DNA of 16,506 nucleotides. Source: Thermohalobaculum sp050331335 (GTDB taxonomy: Bacteria; Pseudomonadota; Alphaproteobacteria; Rhodobacterales; Rhodobacteraceae). The stretch lies in NCBI GenBank assembly GCA_050331335.1, contig JBHJGY010000027.1:1-16506 (forward strand). Reading direction: 5' to 3'. Positions 1 through 6,985 of the stretch are shown piece after piece. Under the pieces are notes generated by a model that was given only the letters and a program-made list of their open reading frames with translations, did no database searches and was not told where the DNA came from. The translations under genes and the position numbers were made by a program. The number at the start of each line of letters is the position of its first letter. The stretch's first letter is position 1.

Positions 1-2
1 TC

Positions 3-380
3 CAAGTCCCGGGCCGCGACCTCGGCCAAGATAATTTTGTGGTCGGTTCGGCGGGGGACTTTGACGAGATCCTCAATGCCGAGGCTGTTGTCGAGGACGG
101 GGATACCGTGAGCCTCAGCGCGGGTCTGGATATTGCGGCAGGCGCGTTTTGCACTCAGACCGGCTGTGGCACTGCGACGGTCGACGTTTTGAACACGCTC
201 CAGCTCTTTCTCGCGACACCGCTGCCGGAGGGCGCCACGCTGGCCCCGCAGGCCGGGGACCAGGCCGAGTCGTTCGTCCTGCCCGACCGGCTGAGCGTGG
301 TGCCGCTGCCGGCCAGCGCCTGGCTGCTGATGTCGGGTCTTGCCGGCATCGCGGTTCTCCGCCGCCGCCGCACGGCCTGA
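3..380 (+). CDS. C-terminal part of a secreted protein with a VPLPA-CTERM sorting tail (5' end outside window)
   Basis: The frame is open from the window edge (position 3) to the TGA at 378-380, giving about 125 residues of a longer protein. The GTG at 39 has no visible ribosome binding site and is probably internal. The visible part is acidic and Thr/Ala/Gly-rich with two close cysteines (FCTQTGC), as in many exported proteins. The end is tripartite: the motif VPLPASAW, a hydrophobic stretch (LLMSGLAGIAVL) and a basic terminus RRRRTA. That is the architecture of the VPLPA-CTERM variant of PEP-CTERM signals. In that family the tail is known to be recognised by an exosortase during export to the cell surface. 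The function of the body of the protein cannot be told. No exosortase gene lies in the window. Confidence 0.8.
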   Translation, partial: QVPGRDLGQDNFVVGSAGDFDEILNAEAVVEDGDTVSLSAGLDIAAGAFCTQTGCGTATVDVLNTLQLFLATPLPEGATLAPQAGDQAESFVLPDRLSVVPLPASAWLLMSGLAGIAVLRRRRTA

Positions 381-381
381 T

Positions 382-405
382 CCCGAGCCGTTCCCGGGCT
401 TCGGG
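382..405. terminator. Imperfect hairpin between convergent genes, possible terminator
   Basis: Two nucleotides past the stop of the VPLPA-CTERM gene, 382-386 (CCCGA) pairs with 401-405 (TCGGG) and 387-389 pairs with 397-399. The T at 400 is bulged and the loop is seven nucleotides. The gap lies between two converging genes (this one and rodA), where a bidirectional terminator would be expected. No T-tract follows on either strand, so the call rests on position and stem only. Confidence 0.35.
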
Positions 406-487
406 GACGGATCGGTTCCCATTGGATCGGCCTAAACAACCGCTGCGCCGTAGCCATCTGCGGCGGAGCCGGCCGAGACGAGCGGCC

Positions 488-1627
488 CTAGCGCCGGTGG
501 ACATGGGCCGATTGGATCAGTCCGAACGAGATGAGGAGCACCAGCATCGCCGATCCGCCGTAGCTCACCAGCGGCAAGGGGACGCCGACGATCGGAATAA
601 GCCCCATCACCATCGCCATGTTGGCCGCCCAGAAAAAGAAGAAGGTCGCGGTCAGCCCGCCTGTCACCAGAGCGCCAAAACGGTCACGGTTTTGCGCCAT
701 CGAGGCAAAGCCGAACAGCGTCACCAGCGTGTAGAGCGCCAGGAGCGACATCGAGCCGACCGCGCCAAATTCTTCAGATAGCGTGGTGAAAATGAAGTCG
801 GTATGCTTCTCGGGCAGAAAGTTGAGCCGGCTTTGGGTGCCCTCCATGAAGCCCCGTCCGGTGAGCCCACCAGACCCCATCGCGATCTTGGACTGGGTGA
901 TGTGGTAGCCAGCGCCGAGCTGGTCCTTCGAGGGGTCGAGGAAGGTCTCGATGCGGCGATACTGGTAGTCTTTAAGGATCTGCCAGTCGGTGCCGCGCGA
1001 GGCCATCACCGCATAGATCGCGCCGGCCCCCATCGCTGCGGCCGTGCCGAAATACCACCAGGACACGCCGGCGAGGAACATCACCGTCGCGCCGCCGAGG
1101 CAGATCAACAGAGCCGTGCCTAGATCAGGCTGCTTGAGCACCAGCACCGCCGGAACGAGGATGAGCAACAGCGGCGGGATCATCCACAGCGGCCGGGAGG
1201 TTCGGTCCCTCTCCAACCAGTCGTAATAGCGGGCCAGCACCAGCACGAGGGCGATTTTCATCAGTTCCGAGGGCTGAAGATTGAGCGGGCCGATGCGGAT
1301 CCAGCGCTGCGCGCCCATGCCGGTCTCGCCGATGAACTCCACCGCCACGAGGAGCCCCAACGCGCCGAGATAGGCCAAGGGTGAGGCCCAGCGCCAAAAC
1401 CTGATATCGATGAGCGCGATGATCGTCATCAGGATCAGGCCCGCCCCGAAGCGGATCATCTGCCGGCGCGACCAAGGCTCGAGATCTCCGCCCGCCACCG
1501 AATAGAGCATGAGGAAGCCGAGGCTGGCGATCGCGGTCACCAGCAGCACGAGCGCCCAGTTCATCCGCAGAAGGCGGGCGCTGATGCTCAGTGGCTGGGT
1601 ACGCGAATTCGGCTCCGAGAGGCTCAC
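488..1627 (-). CDS. rodA: RodA, SEDS-family peptidoglycan glycosyltransferase
   Basis: RodA polymerises lipid II into glycan strands in the inner membrane, working with PBP2 in the elongasome. The chosen GTG start at 1627, four nucleotides after the mrdA stop, gives 379 residues, close to the usual RodA length. The frame stays open further upstream, but that stretch lies inside mrdA and has no RodA character. Sequence support: about ten hydrophobic segments beginning near residue 24; QPDLGTA at 166-172; the extracytoplasmic PEKHTDFIF block at 272-280, typical of RodA/FtsW and thought to carry the catalytic aspartate (here D277); and the SEDS signature region around 336-361 with GLIPIVGVPLPLVSYGG. 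Distal position in the mre operon, right after PBP2, favours RodA over FtsW. It is the last gene before a convergent neighbour. Confidence 0.96.
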   Translation of the reverse strand: MSLSEPNSRTQPLSISARLLRMNWALVLLVTAIASLGFLMLYSVAGGDLEPWSRRQMIRFGAGLILMTIIALIDIRFWRWASPLAYLGALGLLVAVEFIGETGMGAQRWIRIGPLNLQPSELMKIALVLVLARYYDWLERDRTSRPLWMIPPLLLILVPAVLVLKQPDLGTALLICLGGATVMFLAGVSWWYFGTAAAMGAGAIYAVMASRGTDWQILKDYQYRRIETFLDPSKDQLGAGYHITQSKIAMGSGGLTGRGFMEGTQSRLNFLPEKHTDFIFTTLSEEFGAVGSMSLLALYTLVTLFGFASMAQNRDRFGALVTGGLTATFFFFWAANMAMVMGLIPIVGVPLPLVSYGGSAMLVLLISFGLIQSAHVHRR

Positions 1628-1631
1628 CTGT

Positions 1632-3623
1632 TCAGGTCCTGATCCGGGGTGGGTCGTCGGTCTCGATCTCATCACCGGGCCGCGGCTCCGGCGGCGGCAC
1701 GGGGCGCTCGGGTCGCTGACCGGGCGGATAGGCGGAGAGCGGCGGCTCGCGGCCCCACAGCGCGCGCATAAGGATATCGCGCGCCACTGGCGCTGCGGCT
1801 TTCGAACCGCTGCCGCCATGCTCGACGATCACGGAGACGGCATAGCGCGGCGCGTCTTCTGGCGCATAGCCGACGAAAAGCGCGTGATCCCGACGCTCCC
1901 AGGGTAAGTCCTCGTTGCGGAAAACGCCTTGGGCGCGCTCTGCCTTGGTGATGTTGCGCACCTGAGACGTGCCGGTCTTGCCCGCCATCCGATTGGCAGG
2001 GTCAGCGATGCGCGAGGCCCAGGCGGTGCCCCGACGGTTGTTGATCACGTCGAACATGCCGCGTTTGACGAGCGCCAAATGAGCGGGACGAACCGCCAGC
2101 GGCTCCGGTGTTGGCAGCGGTTCCGGCGTGCCGTCTCGGGCGAGGATCAACCGGGGCGCCACCGCCCGGCCGGTGGCCAACCGCGCGGTCATCACCGCGA
2201 GTTGCAAAGGGGTCGCGAGCACGAAACCCTGGCCGATACCGGCGTTGAGCGTGTCGCCGACCAGCCAGGGCTCGTCGCGGTTGCGCTCCTTCCACGCTTT
2301 GTCGGGGATCAGCCCGCCCTTGATCTCCGGCAGCGGCAACTCGGGCGCGACCCCCAGCCCAAGCCGCTTCGACATCGCGGCGATTTTCTCGATCCCCACC
2401 CGCTTGGCGATTTCGTAATAGTAGACGTCGCAAGATTGTTCGAGCGAAGCGGCCAGCGCCACATGCCCGTGCCCCCCGCGGCGCCAGCAATGGAAGCGCC
2501 GATTGCCGAGGTCGTAGCCGCCGTTGCAAAAGACGGTCTCCTCCGGCGACACGACCCCTTCTTCGAGTGCGGCCAGGGCGACCACCATCTTAAAGGTCGA
2601 CCCCGGTGGATACATCCCGGACGCCCATTTATTGTGGAGGGGTCGGTATAGGTCGTCGAGCAGGGCCCGATAGGACGGCGAAGAGATGCCGCGCACGAAG
2701 AGGTTGGGCTCAAAGGACGGGGTCGAGGTCAGCGCCAGCACATCGCCCGTGGCGCAATCCATCAGCGCAGCGGCAGCGCTCTGATCGGCGAGCCGCCAAT
2801 TGGCATAGCGCTGCAGTTCGAGATCGATGGTGAGGTGGAGATCGGGTCCGGGCTGGCCTTCTTTGCGGCGTAGCTCCCGGATCACCCGGCCGAGCGCGTT
2901 CACCTCGATGTCGCGCGTGCCCGCCTGGCCCCGCAGCTCACGCTCCATGCCCCGCTCCAGGCCGCGCTTGCCGATCTGAAACTCCGGGATCTGCAGCACC
3001 GGGTCCTGGTCATCGGCGCGGTCCAGTTCCTTCTGCGTGACCCGGCCGACATAGCCGACGACATGGGCCGTCTCGTTGCCCGCCGGGTAATGGCGCGACA
3101 GGCCGACTTCGGGCTGGATCCCGGGCAGTGCGGGGGCGTTGACGTTGATCTGCGCGAAGCTCGGCCAGGCCAGATGCTCGGCGACCATCACCGGCACGAA
3201 AGCCGATTTCTGCTGCATCTCTTCCAGCACCCGCTGCCGTGTGCGGTCAGAGATCGGAACGATCCGGCCCAGCCGGTCCAGCACGGCATCCGGCTCCCCC
3301 GCTTGCTCGCGGATCATCACCACGCGGAAATTCTGTTGGTTGATCGCGAGCGGACGGTTGGCGCGGTCGAAGATCTGCCCGCGGGTTGGGGCGATCAACC
3401 GCATATTGATCCGGTTCTCCTCGGCGAGAAGCCTGTAATGCTCGGCCTCGACGATCTGGAGCTGGCGCATCCGCCAGGCAAGGCCGCCCGCCACGATCAG
3501 CTGAGCGCCGAGGAGGACGAGCCCACGGCGGGTCACCCCCGAGCTCTCGGCGTGGTTGGGCCCGGCGCGGCTGCCGAACCGGAAGCGCATGGACCTCCCG
3601 CGCGGCCCTTTGCTCGCGTTCAT
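1632..3623 (-). CDS. mrdA: Penicillin-binding protein 2 (elongation-specific transpeptidase)
   Basis: PBP2 cross-links new peptidoglycan in the lateral wall and is the class B partner of RodA. The ATG at 3623 overlaps the mreD stop as ATGA and gives 663 residues. A second Met at residue 12 is an alternative start. Domains: short cytoplasmic N-terminus; membrane anchor at about 33-50; PBP dimerisation/pedestal domain at about 75-260, with the conserved RGQIFDRANRPLA block; transpeptidase domain at about 285-620. All three active-site motifs are present: SxxK as S342-T-F-K345 (PPGSTFKM), SxD as S397-C-D399, and KTGT at 549-552. The SxD form, rather than SxN, is usual for PBP2. The last ~35 residues form a Pro-rich acidic tail (628-663) that adds to the ~630-residue family length and is probably disordered. 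Confidence 0.96.
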   Translation of the reverse strand: MNASKGPRGRSMRFRFGSRAGPNHAESSGVTRRGLVLLGAQLIVAGGLAWRMRQLQIVEAEHYRLLAEENRINMRLIAPTRGQIFDRANRPLAINQQNFRVVMIREQAGEPDAVLDRLGRIVPISDRTRQRVLEEMQQKSAFVPVMVAEHLAWPSFAQINVNAPALPGIQPEVGLSRHYPAGNETAHVVGYVGRVTQKELDRADDQDPVLQIPEFQIGKRGLERGMERELRGQAGTRDIEVNALGRVIRELRRKEGQPGPDLHLTIDLELQRYANWRLADQSAAAALMDCATGDVLALTSTPSFEPNLFVRGISSPSYRALLDDLYRPLHNKWASGMYPPGSTFKMVVALAALEEGVVSPEETVFCNGGYDLGNRRFHCWRRGGHGHVALAASLEQSCDVYYYEIAKRVGIEKIAAMSKRLGLGVAPELPLPEIKGGLIPDKAWKERNRDEPWLVGDTLNAGIGQGFVLATPLQLAVMTARLATGRAVAPRLILARDGTPEPLPTPEPLAVRPAHLALVKRGMFDVINNRRGTAWASRIADPANRMAGKTGTSQVRNITKAERAQGVFRNEDLPWERRDHALFVGYAPEDAPRYAVSVIVEHGGSGSKAAAPVARDILMRALWGREPPLSAYPPGQRPERPVPPPEPRPGDEIETDDPPRIRT

Positions 3624-4180
3624 GCCGAGCCTCCCGAGGCGGCGCCGCCGCGCGTGGCGGAACGCTGACGGCCGCGGCCCTCGCGCACTCCAAGGCCGAG
3701 GGAGAGGACGCCGCCGATCAACGGGAAGGCCAGAACGGTGAATGCGAATTGTTGCGCCATATGCGACAGGTAGGGGGGTTGTGCGAGTGACAGCACCACC
3801 GCGAGCCAGATCGCTGACATCATCGCCGCCGCCGCAACGGCCACAGTGAGCCATTCGACGAAAAAGGGCTGGCGTGCCAGCAATCCCCGGCGCGATTTGA
3901 GCCACTCTGCGGCGAAGACCAGCGCGAGGGCCGCCAGGCCGAGCGGCGGGTCTGAGAGGAGATCCCGCGCCAGGCCGAGGGCGAACACCAATAGAACGGG
4001 CACAGCGCCAGGCGCCCGCAGGGCCCAATGGGCGACCACGCAGAACAGCAGATCCGGCGAGGGCAGCGCGGTTGGCCCGATCCCGACAGGTGCCGTCTCG
4101 AGCGCAATCGCCACGAGACCTGCGATGAGAAAGAGGCCCATCTGCACGACCCAGGTCAGCCCGCTTTGACCGGCCCCCAT
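3620..4180 (-). CDS. mreD: Rod shape-determining protein MreD
   Basis: MreD is a small inner-membrane protein of the elongasome that partners MreC. The ATG at 4180 lies five nucleotides after the mreC stop. A purine-rich GAGG that overlaps that stop serves as ribosome binding site. The product is 186 residues with several hydrophobic segments (roughly 12-30, 43-80, 84-92, 108-128, 142-163), consistent with a five- to six-helix protein. It ends in a basic, Gly/Arg-rich cytoplasmic tail after about residue 165. Primary sequence is poorly conserved in this family, so the call depends strongly on its place between mreC and mrdA. The stop TGA overlaps the mrdA ATG by four nucleotides, implying translational coupling. 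Confidence 0.9.
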   Translation of the reverse strand: MGAGQSGLTWVVQMGLFLIAGLVAIALETAPVGIGPTALPSPDLLFCVVAHWALRAPGAVPVLLVFALGLARDLLSDPPLGLAALALVFAAEWLKSRRGLLARQPFFVEWLTVAVAAAAMMSAIWLAVVLSLAQPPYLSHMAQQFAFTVLAFPLIGGVLSLGLGVREGRGRQRSATRGGAASGGSA

Positions 4181-4185
4181 GGCCC

Positions 4186-5106
4186 TCAGTTCCCGAACTG
4201 CGGCGGCGCGCCGATCGACGCCCGCTCTGGCAGCACCAATCCGCCGGGGCGCTCGATCGCGCTGTCGGGGCGATAGCGCAGCAGCCGGACGAATTCGAGC
4301 CGGGAGTAGTCCGACAGCAGGGCCGCCCGCCATTCCTGGCTCTGGGTAAGGATCACCCGACCCACGGGAATATCCGGCGGGAAGACGCCGCCATCGCCCG
4401 AGGTCTCGATCAGATCGCCGGGCTTCATCTGTTCGGTCATCTCAAAGAACTCCAGTCGCGGGGCTGTGCTGCCATCGCCGGCCAGAAGTGCACGGGTCCC
4501 GCGCGGTTGGACCACCACGGGGATCCGGGAGGAAAAATCGGTCAGCAGCAAGATCCGCGAGGCCCGCTCGCCGACCCCGGAGACCCTGCCCACCAGCCCC
4601 AGCCCATCGACCGCGGCGGAGCCGTCAACCACGCCGTCGCGCCCGCCCACATTCACCAGCACCGTTTCCCGAAACGGCCCACCCGAGTCCGCCACGACAT
4701 CGCCAGTGACGAAGGTTGTCCGCGGCGCAAGGTTGAGGTTGTTGAGCGCCCGCAGTTGCGCGTTCTCCTCCTCCAGTTGGCGCGCGGTCTCCCGCCAGGC
4801 ATGGAGCCGTTGGATCTCGCGGCGAAGGGCGCGATTTTGCTGATAGACGTCGAGCACAGCTTCGTAATCACCGGCCATATCCGACAGCACGGCCAGCGGC
4901 TCGGTTACCCAGGTCATCGAAGGCAGGACCGCGTCCATCAGCGCGTGGCGGAGACGCTCGACCCGGGGGTTCTCGGTCCGCCACAGCACGAAGAGAACAA
5001 GCGCGCAGATGATCACCGCGCCGAAGATCGTGCGGTATATGGCCCGGGCCAGCCCGTCGGACGTCTCGCGCCCCTGGCCTGTGCTCCCGCGCCCCGTCCC
5101 GCGCAC
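4186..5106 (-). CDS. mreC: Rod shape-determining protein MreC
   Basis: MreC is a bitopic periplasmic scaffold that links MreB/MreD to PBP2 and RodA. The 306-residue product starts at GTG 5106. The choice is fixed by a near-perfect AGGAGGA four nucleotides upstream. Architecture: basic cytoplasmic N-terminus (1-22), one transmembrane helix at about 25-43, a coiled-coil stretch at about 78-125 (acidic/basic heptads such as LEEENAQLRALNN), then the paired beta-barrel MreC domain from about 130 to 280. Typical MreC elements are visible: VLVNVGGRDGV at 149-159, GLVGRV at 170-175 and LLLTDFSSRIPV at 186-197. A short Pro-containing tail follows. The mreB stop lies ten nucleotides upstream and mreD starts five nucleotides downstream. 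Confidence 0.95.
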   Translation of the reverse strand: MRGTGRGSTGQGRETSDGLARAIYRTIFGAVIICALVLFVLWRTENPRVERLRHALMDAVLPSMTWVTEPLAVLSDMAGDYEAVLDVYQQNRALRREIQRLHAWRETARQLEEENAQLRALNNLNLAPRTTFVTGDVVADSGGPFRETVLVNVGGRDGVVDGSAAVDGLGLVGRVSGVGERASRILLLTDFSSRIPVVVQPRGTRALLAGDGSTAPRLEFFEMTEQMKPGDLIETSGDGGVFPPDIPVGRVILTQSQEWRAALLSDYSRLEFVRLLRYRPDSAIERPGGLVLPERASIGAPPQFGN

Positions 5107-5110
5107 CCCG

Positions 5111-5117
5111 TCCTCCT
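5111..5117 (-). promoter_or_regulatory. Strong Shine-Dalgarno of mreC overlapping the mreB stop codon
   Basis: On the minus strand AGGAGGA (5117 down to 5111) lies four nucleotides before the GTG at 5106. Its first base is also the last base of the mreB stop codon TGA. A ribosome terminating on mreB therefore sits on the mreC binding site, which fits coupled translation and supports the unusual GTG start. Confidence 0.85.
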
Positions 5118-6157
5118 CAGACGCTGATCTTCATCACATGGTTCAGCCGGTCCAGATGCTCCAGCGCCCGTCCGGTCCCGAGCGCCACGCAGTGCAGCGG
5201 CTCTTCGGCCACCGAGATCGCAAGCCCCGTCTGCTCCCGGAGCGCAAGGTCGAGATCGCCGAGAAGCGCGCCCCCACCTGTCAACATGACGCCGTTATCC
5301 ACGATGTCGGCCGCAAGATCTGGTGGCGTTGCCTCCAATGCGACCATAACCGATTCGACGATCTGCTGCACGGGTTCCGTCAGCGCCTCGGCGATCTGGG
5401 CCTGCGTGATCTCCTGCTCTTTCGGAACGCCGTTCAAAAGGTCGCGGCCGCGGATCACGATGCTTTCGCCCACCCCGTCGGCAGGCATGCGCGCGGTCCC
5501 GATGGTCTTCTTGATCTTCTCGGCCGACGCTTCGCCGATCAGCAGGTTGTGCTGACGGCGCATATGGGAGATCACCGCCTCGTCCATCTTGTCGCCGCCG
5601 ACGCGGACAGATTTCGCATAGACGATGTCCGACAGCGAGAGCACCGCGACCTCCGTCGTCCCCCCGCCGATATCGACGATCATGGAGCCCGTGGGCTCGG
5701 TGATGGGCAGGCCGGCGCCGATGGCTGCTGCGATCGGCTCGGGGATCAGATAGGCCTTGCGTGCGCCGGCGGAGAGGACCGACTGCTCGATCGCCCGCTC
5801 CTCGACGGCCGTCGCGCCGAAGGGCACGCAGACCACCACCTGGGGGCGCGGCCAGAGCGAGTTTCCGTTCACCTTCTTGATGAAGTACTTGATCATCTCC
5901 TCGGCGACGTCGAAATCCGCGATCACGCCGTCGCGCATCGGCCGGATCGCCTGGATCGAGCCGGGGGTGCGCCCCAGCATCAGCTTCGCGTCCTCGCCGA
6001 CCGCCTTCACGACCTTCTTGCCGTTGATCGTCTGATAGGCGACGACCGAGGGCTCGTTCAGAACGATGCCCTTGCCCTTCACGTACACGAGGGTGTTGGC
6101 GGTTCCGAGATCGATTGCCATGTCGTTTGAAAAAACGTTGAACAAACCGCTCAACAT
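5117..6157 (-). CDS. mreB: Rod shape-determining protein MreB (bacterial actin)
   Basis: MreB forms membrane-associated ATP-dependent filaments that position the lateral-wall synthesis complex. The 346-residue length is normal for the family. The actin-fold nucleotide motifs are intact: phosphate-1 DLGTANT at 16-22, phosphate-2 DIGGGTTEVAVLS at 162-174, and the adenosine loop LTGGGALL at 292-299. The N-terminal MLSGLFNVFSND forms a short amphipathic stretch before MAIDLGTAN, as expected for membrane-binding MreB. The ATG at 6157 is preceded by GAGGG about seven nucleotides away. The Met at residue 13 is an unlikely alternative start because it would remove the amphipathic helix. First gene of the operon, with a candidate promoter about 65 nt upstream. 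Confidence 0.98.
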   Translation of the reverse strand: MLSGLFNVFSNDMAIDLGTANTLVYVKGKGIVLNEPSVVAYQTINGKKVVKAVGEDAKLMLGRTPGSIQAIRPMRDGVIADFDVAEEMIKYFIKKVNGNSLWPRPQVVVCVPFGATAVEERAIEQSVLSAGARKAYLIPEPIAAAIGAGLPITEPTGSMIVDIGGGTTEVAVLSLSDIVYAKSVRVGGDKMDEAVISHMRRQHNLLIGEASAEKIKKTIGTARMPADGVGESIVIRGRDLLNGVPKEQEITQAQIAEALTEPVQQIVESVMVALEATPPDLAADIVDNGVMLTGGGALLGDLDLALREQTGLAISVAEEPLHCVALGTGRALEHLDRLNHVMKISV

Positions 6158-6194
6158 GATGGGCCCTCGGCTTGGGGTGTGCTTATCGTAGCGT

Positions 6195-6220
6195 GCCTTG
6201 CGGCGGCGCCTTGCGGCGGG
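6195..6220. repeat. 13-nt tandem duplication in the mreB 5' leader
   Basis: GCCTTGCGGCGGC (6195-6207) is followed directly by GCCTTGCGGCGGG (6208-6220), differing only at the last base. The second copy ends next to the proposed -10 box of mreB, so transcription would start inside the repeat. Confidence 0.8.
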
Positions 6221-6249
6221 CTTATAGGCCCCTGGCGGGTGCGGCGCAA
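6221..6249 (-). promoter_or_regulatory. Candidate sigma-70-type promoter of the mre operon
   Basis: Read on the minus strand, TTGCGC (6249-6244) is separated by exactly 17 nt from TATAAG (6226-6221). Predicted transcription start is around 6214, leaving an untranslated leader of about 57 nt before mreB. The -10 box is clear and the -35 box matches only in its first three bases. In such GC-rich DNA an AT-rich hexamer at this position stands out. Confidence 0.6.
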
Positions 6250-6490
6250 ATCCAATCCGGAACGACCGTCCCGGCTGGCCCGACCCGGACCCCAGTCACG
6301 CCAGTGCCGCGAAGGCTTAGCAGCCTTGCCGCAACGGTCGCACGCGCCCGCACGGGCGCGCGCGTCTGGCCTTGGCCCATCTGCGTGCTGTGCGGTCAGG
6401 CGGGGGAGGCGGCGCGCCGGTAGCTCGACCGCGTTCCGAGATCTCAGGAGATTACCGGCGCCACCGGGGCCTTAGAAACCGGGCAGAAGT

Positions 6491-6985
6491 TTAGGAGCGG
6501 CTGCCGCCCGATCCCCCGGCCGCGACATGAAACCGAGCGAGCGCTGCCTCATAGTCGGAAAGGCATGCCAGTAAACGGCGGTGGCGCCGCTGAAACGCGG
6601 CCGTCTCGATTTCGTTTTGGTGTTTGGCGAGGAATTCGGCCGCTCGGCGATAGATCGAGGGGGCGCCACCGGGGAGGAGGATGTCGAGCTCGGCGAGGAT
6701 CTTCCGCATGGCCCGGATCTCGCCCTCGGCCCAGGCAATATCGCGGCGCCCGGCTTGCACGGTCTGGAGCACCCGGCAGTCGAAGCTGCGGCAGGCCGCA
6801 GGGCGCTGGGCATAGATCGTGCAGGCCCCATCGAAACAGGCGCAGGGTTGGCGGAGCCGGCCTTCCGCATCGAGCGGCGTCGGCACCGTCTCCCCCGCCC
6901 CGACCGGGACCGCCCAGAAGAGCGACCCGTCGCAGCAAAGCCCGCAGGAAAGGCAGAGCGCCTCCGCTGGCGATGCGGCCCTCAC
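6491..6985 (-). CDS. YkgJ-type cysteine-cluster protein (CxxCxxCC family)
   Basis: A 164-residue soluble protein. Near the N-terminus it has C11-x2-C14-x2-C17-C18, followed by C48-x-C50, C55, C65 and C70 in a block reading CxCFDGACTIYAQRPAACRSFDC. This spacing matches the YkgJ/UPF0153 family of putative zinc- or iron-sulfur-binding proteins, whose biochemical role is not established. The second half is charged and helical with no recognised motif. The GTG start at 6985 overlaps the leuA stop as GTGA, so translation is probably coupled to leuA. No separate promoter is visible. Family assignment is firm. The ligand and any link to leucine synthesis are unknown. Confidence 0.88.
   Translation of the reverse strand: MRAASPAEALCLSCGLCCDGSLFWAVPVGAGETVPTPLDAEGRLRQPCACFDGACTIYAQRPAACRSFDCRVLQTVQAGRRDIAWAEGEIRAMRKILAELDILLPGGAPSIYRRAAEFLAKHQNEIETAAFQRRHRRLLACLSDYEAALARFHVAAGGSGGSRS

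Larger units (their letters stand above)
6158..6490. other. 333-nt intergenic region between mreB and ykgJ, with two hairpins
   Basis: No coding sequence is supported here. Besides the mreB promoter and tandem repeat, it holds two compact hairpins. One is AAGGCT/AGCCTT with a 4-nt loop (6312-6327). The other is a GC-only stem of seven pairs with loop GCAC (6343-6349 with 6354-6360). Both lie between the end of the leuA-ykgJ transcript and the mreB promoter, so they could end that transcript, although neither has a T-tract. The segment from about 6380 to 6490 shows no clear structure other than short palindromes. Confidence 0.5.

Noticed and set aside
1628..1819. N-terminal extension of RodA by 64 residues
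   Set aside because: The extension lies within the mrdA coding region, is basic and non-membrane in character, and the GTG at 1627 gives the normal family length.
5009..6130. A 373-codon plus-strand open frame opposite mreB
   Set aside because: It is the antisense of a fully conserved MreB and shows no recognisable domain.
6312..6360. Two hairpins as a definite intrinsic terminator of leuA-ykgJ
   Set aside because: Stems are real but lack T-tracts and lie 130-180 nt beyond the ykgJ stop, so they are recorded only as structure in the intergenic entry.
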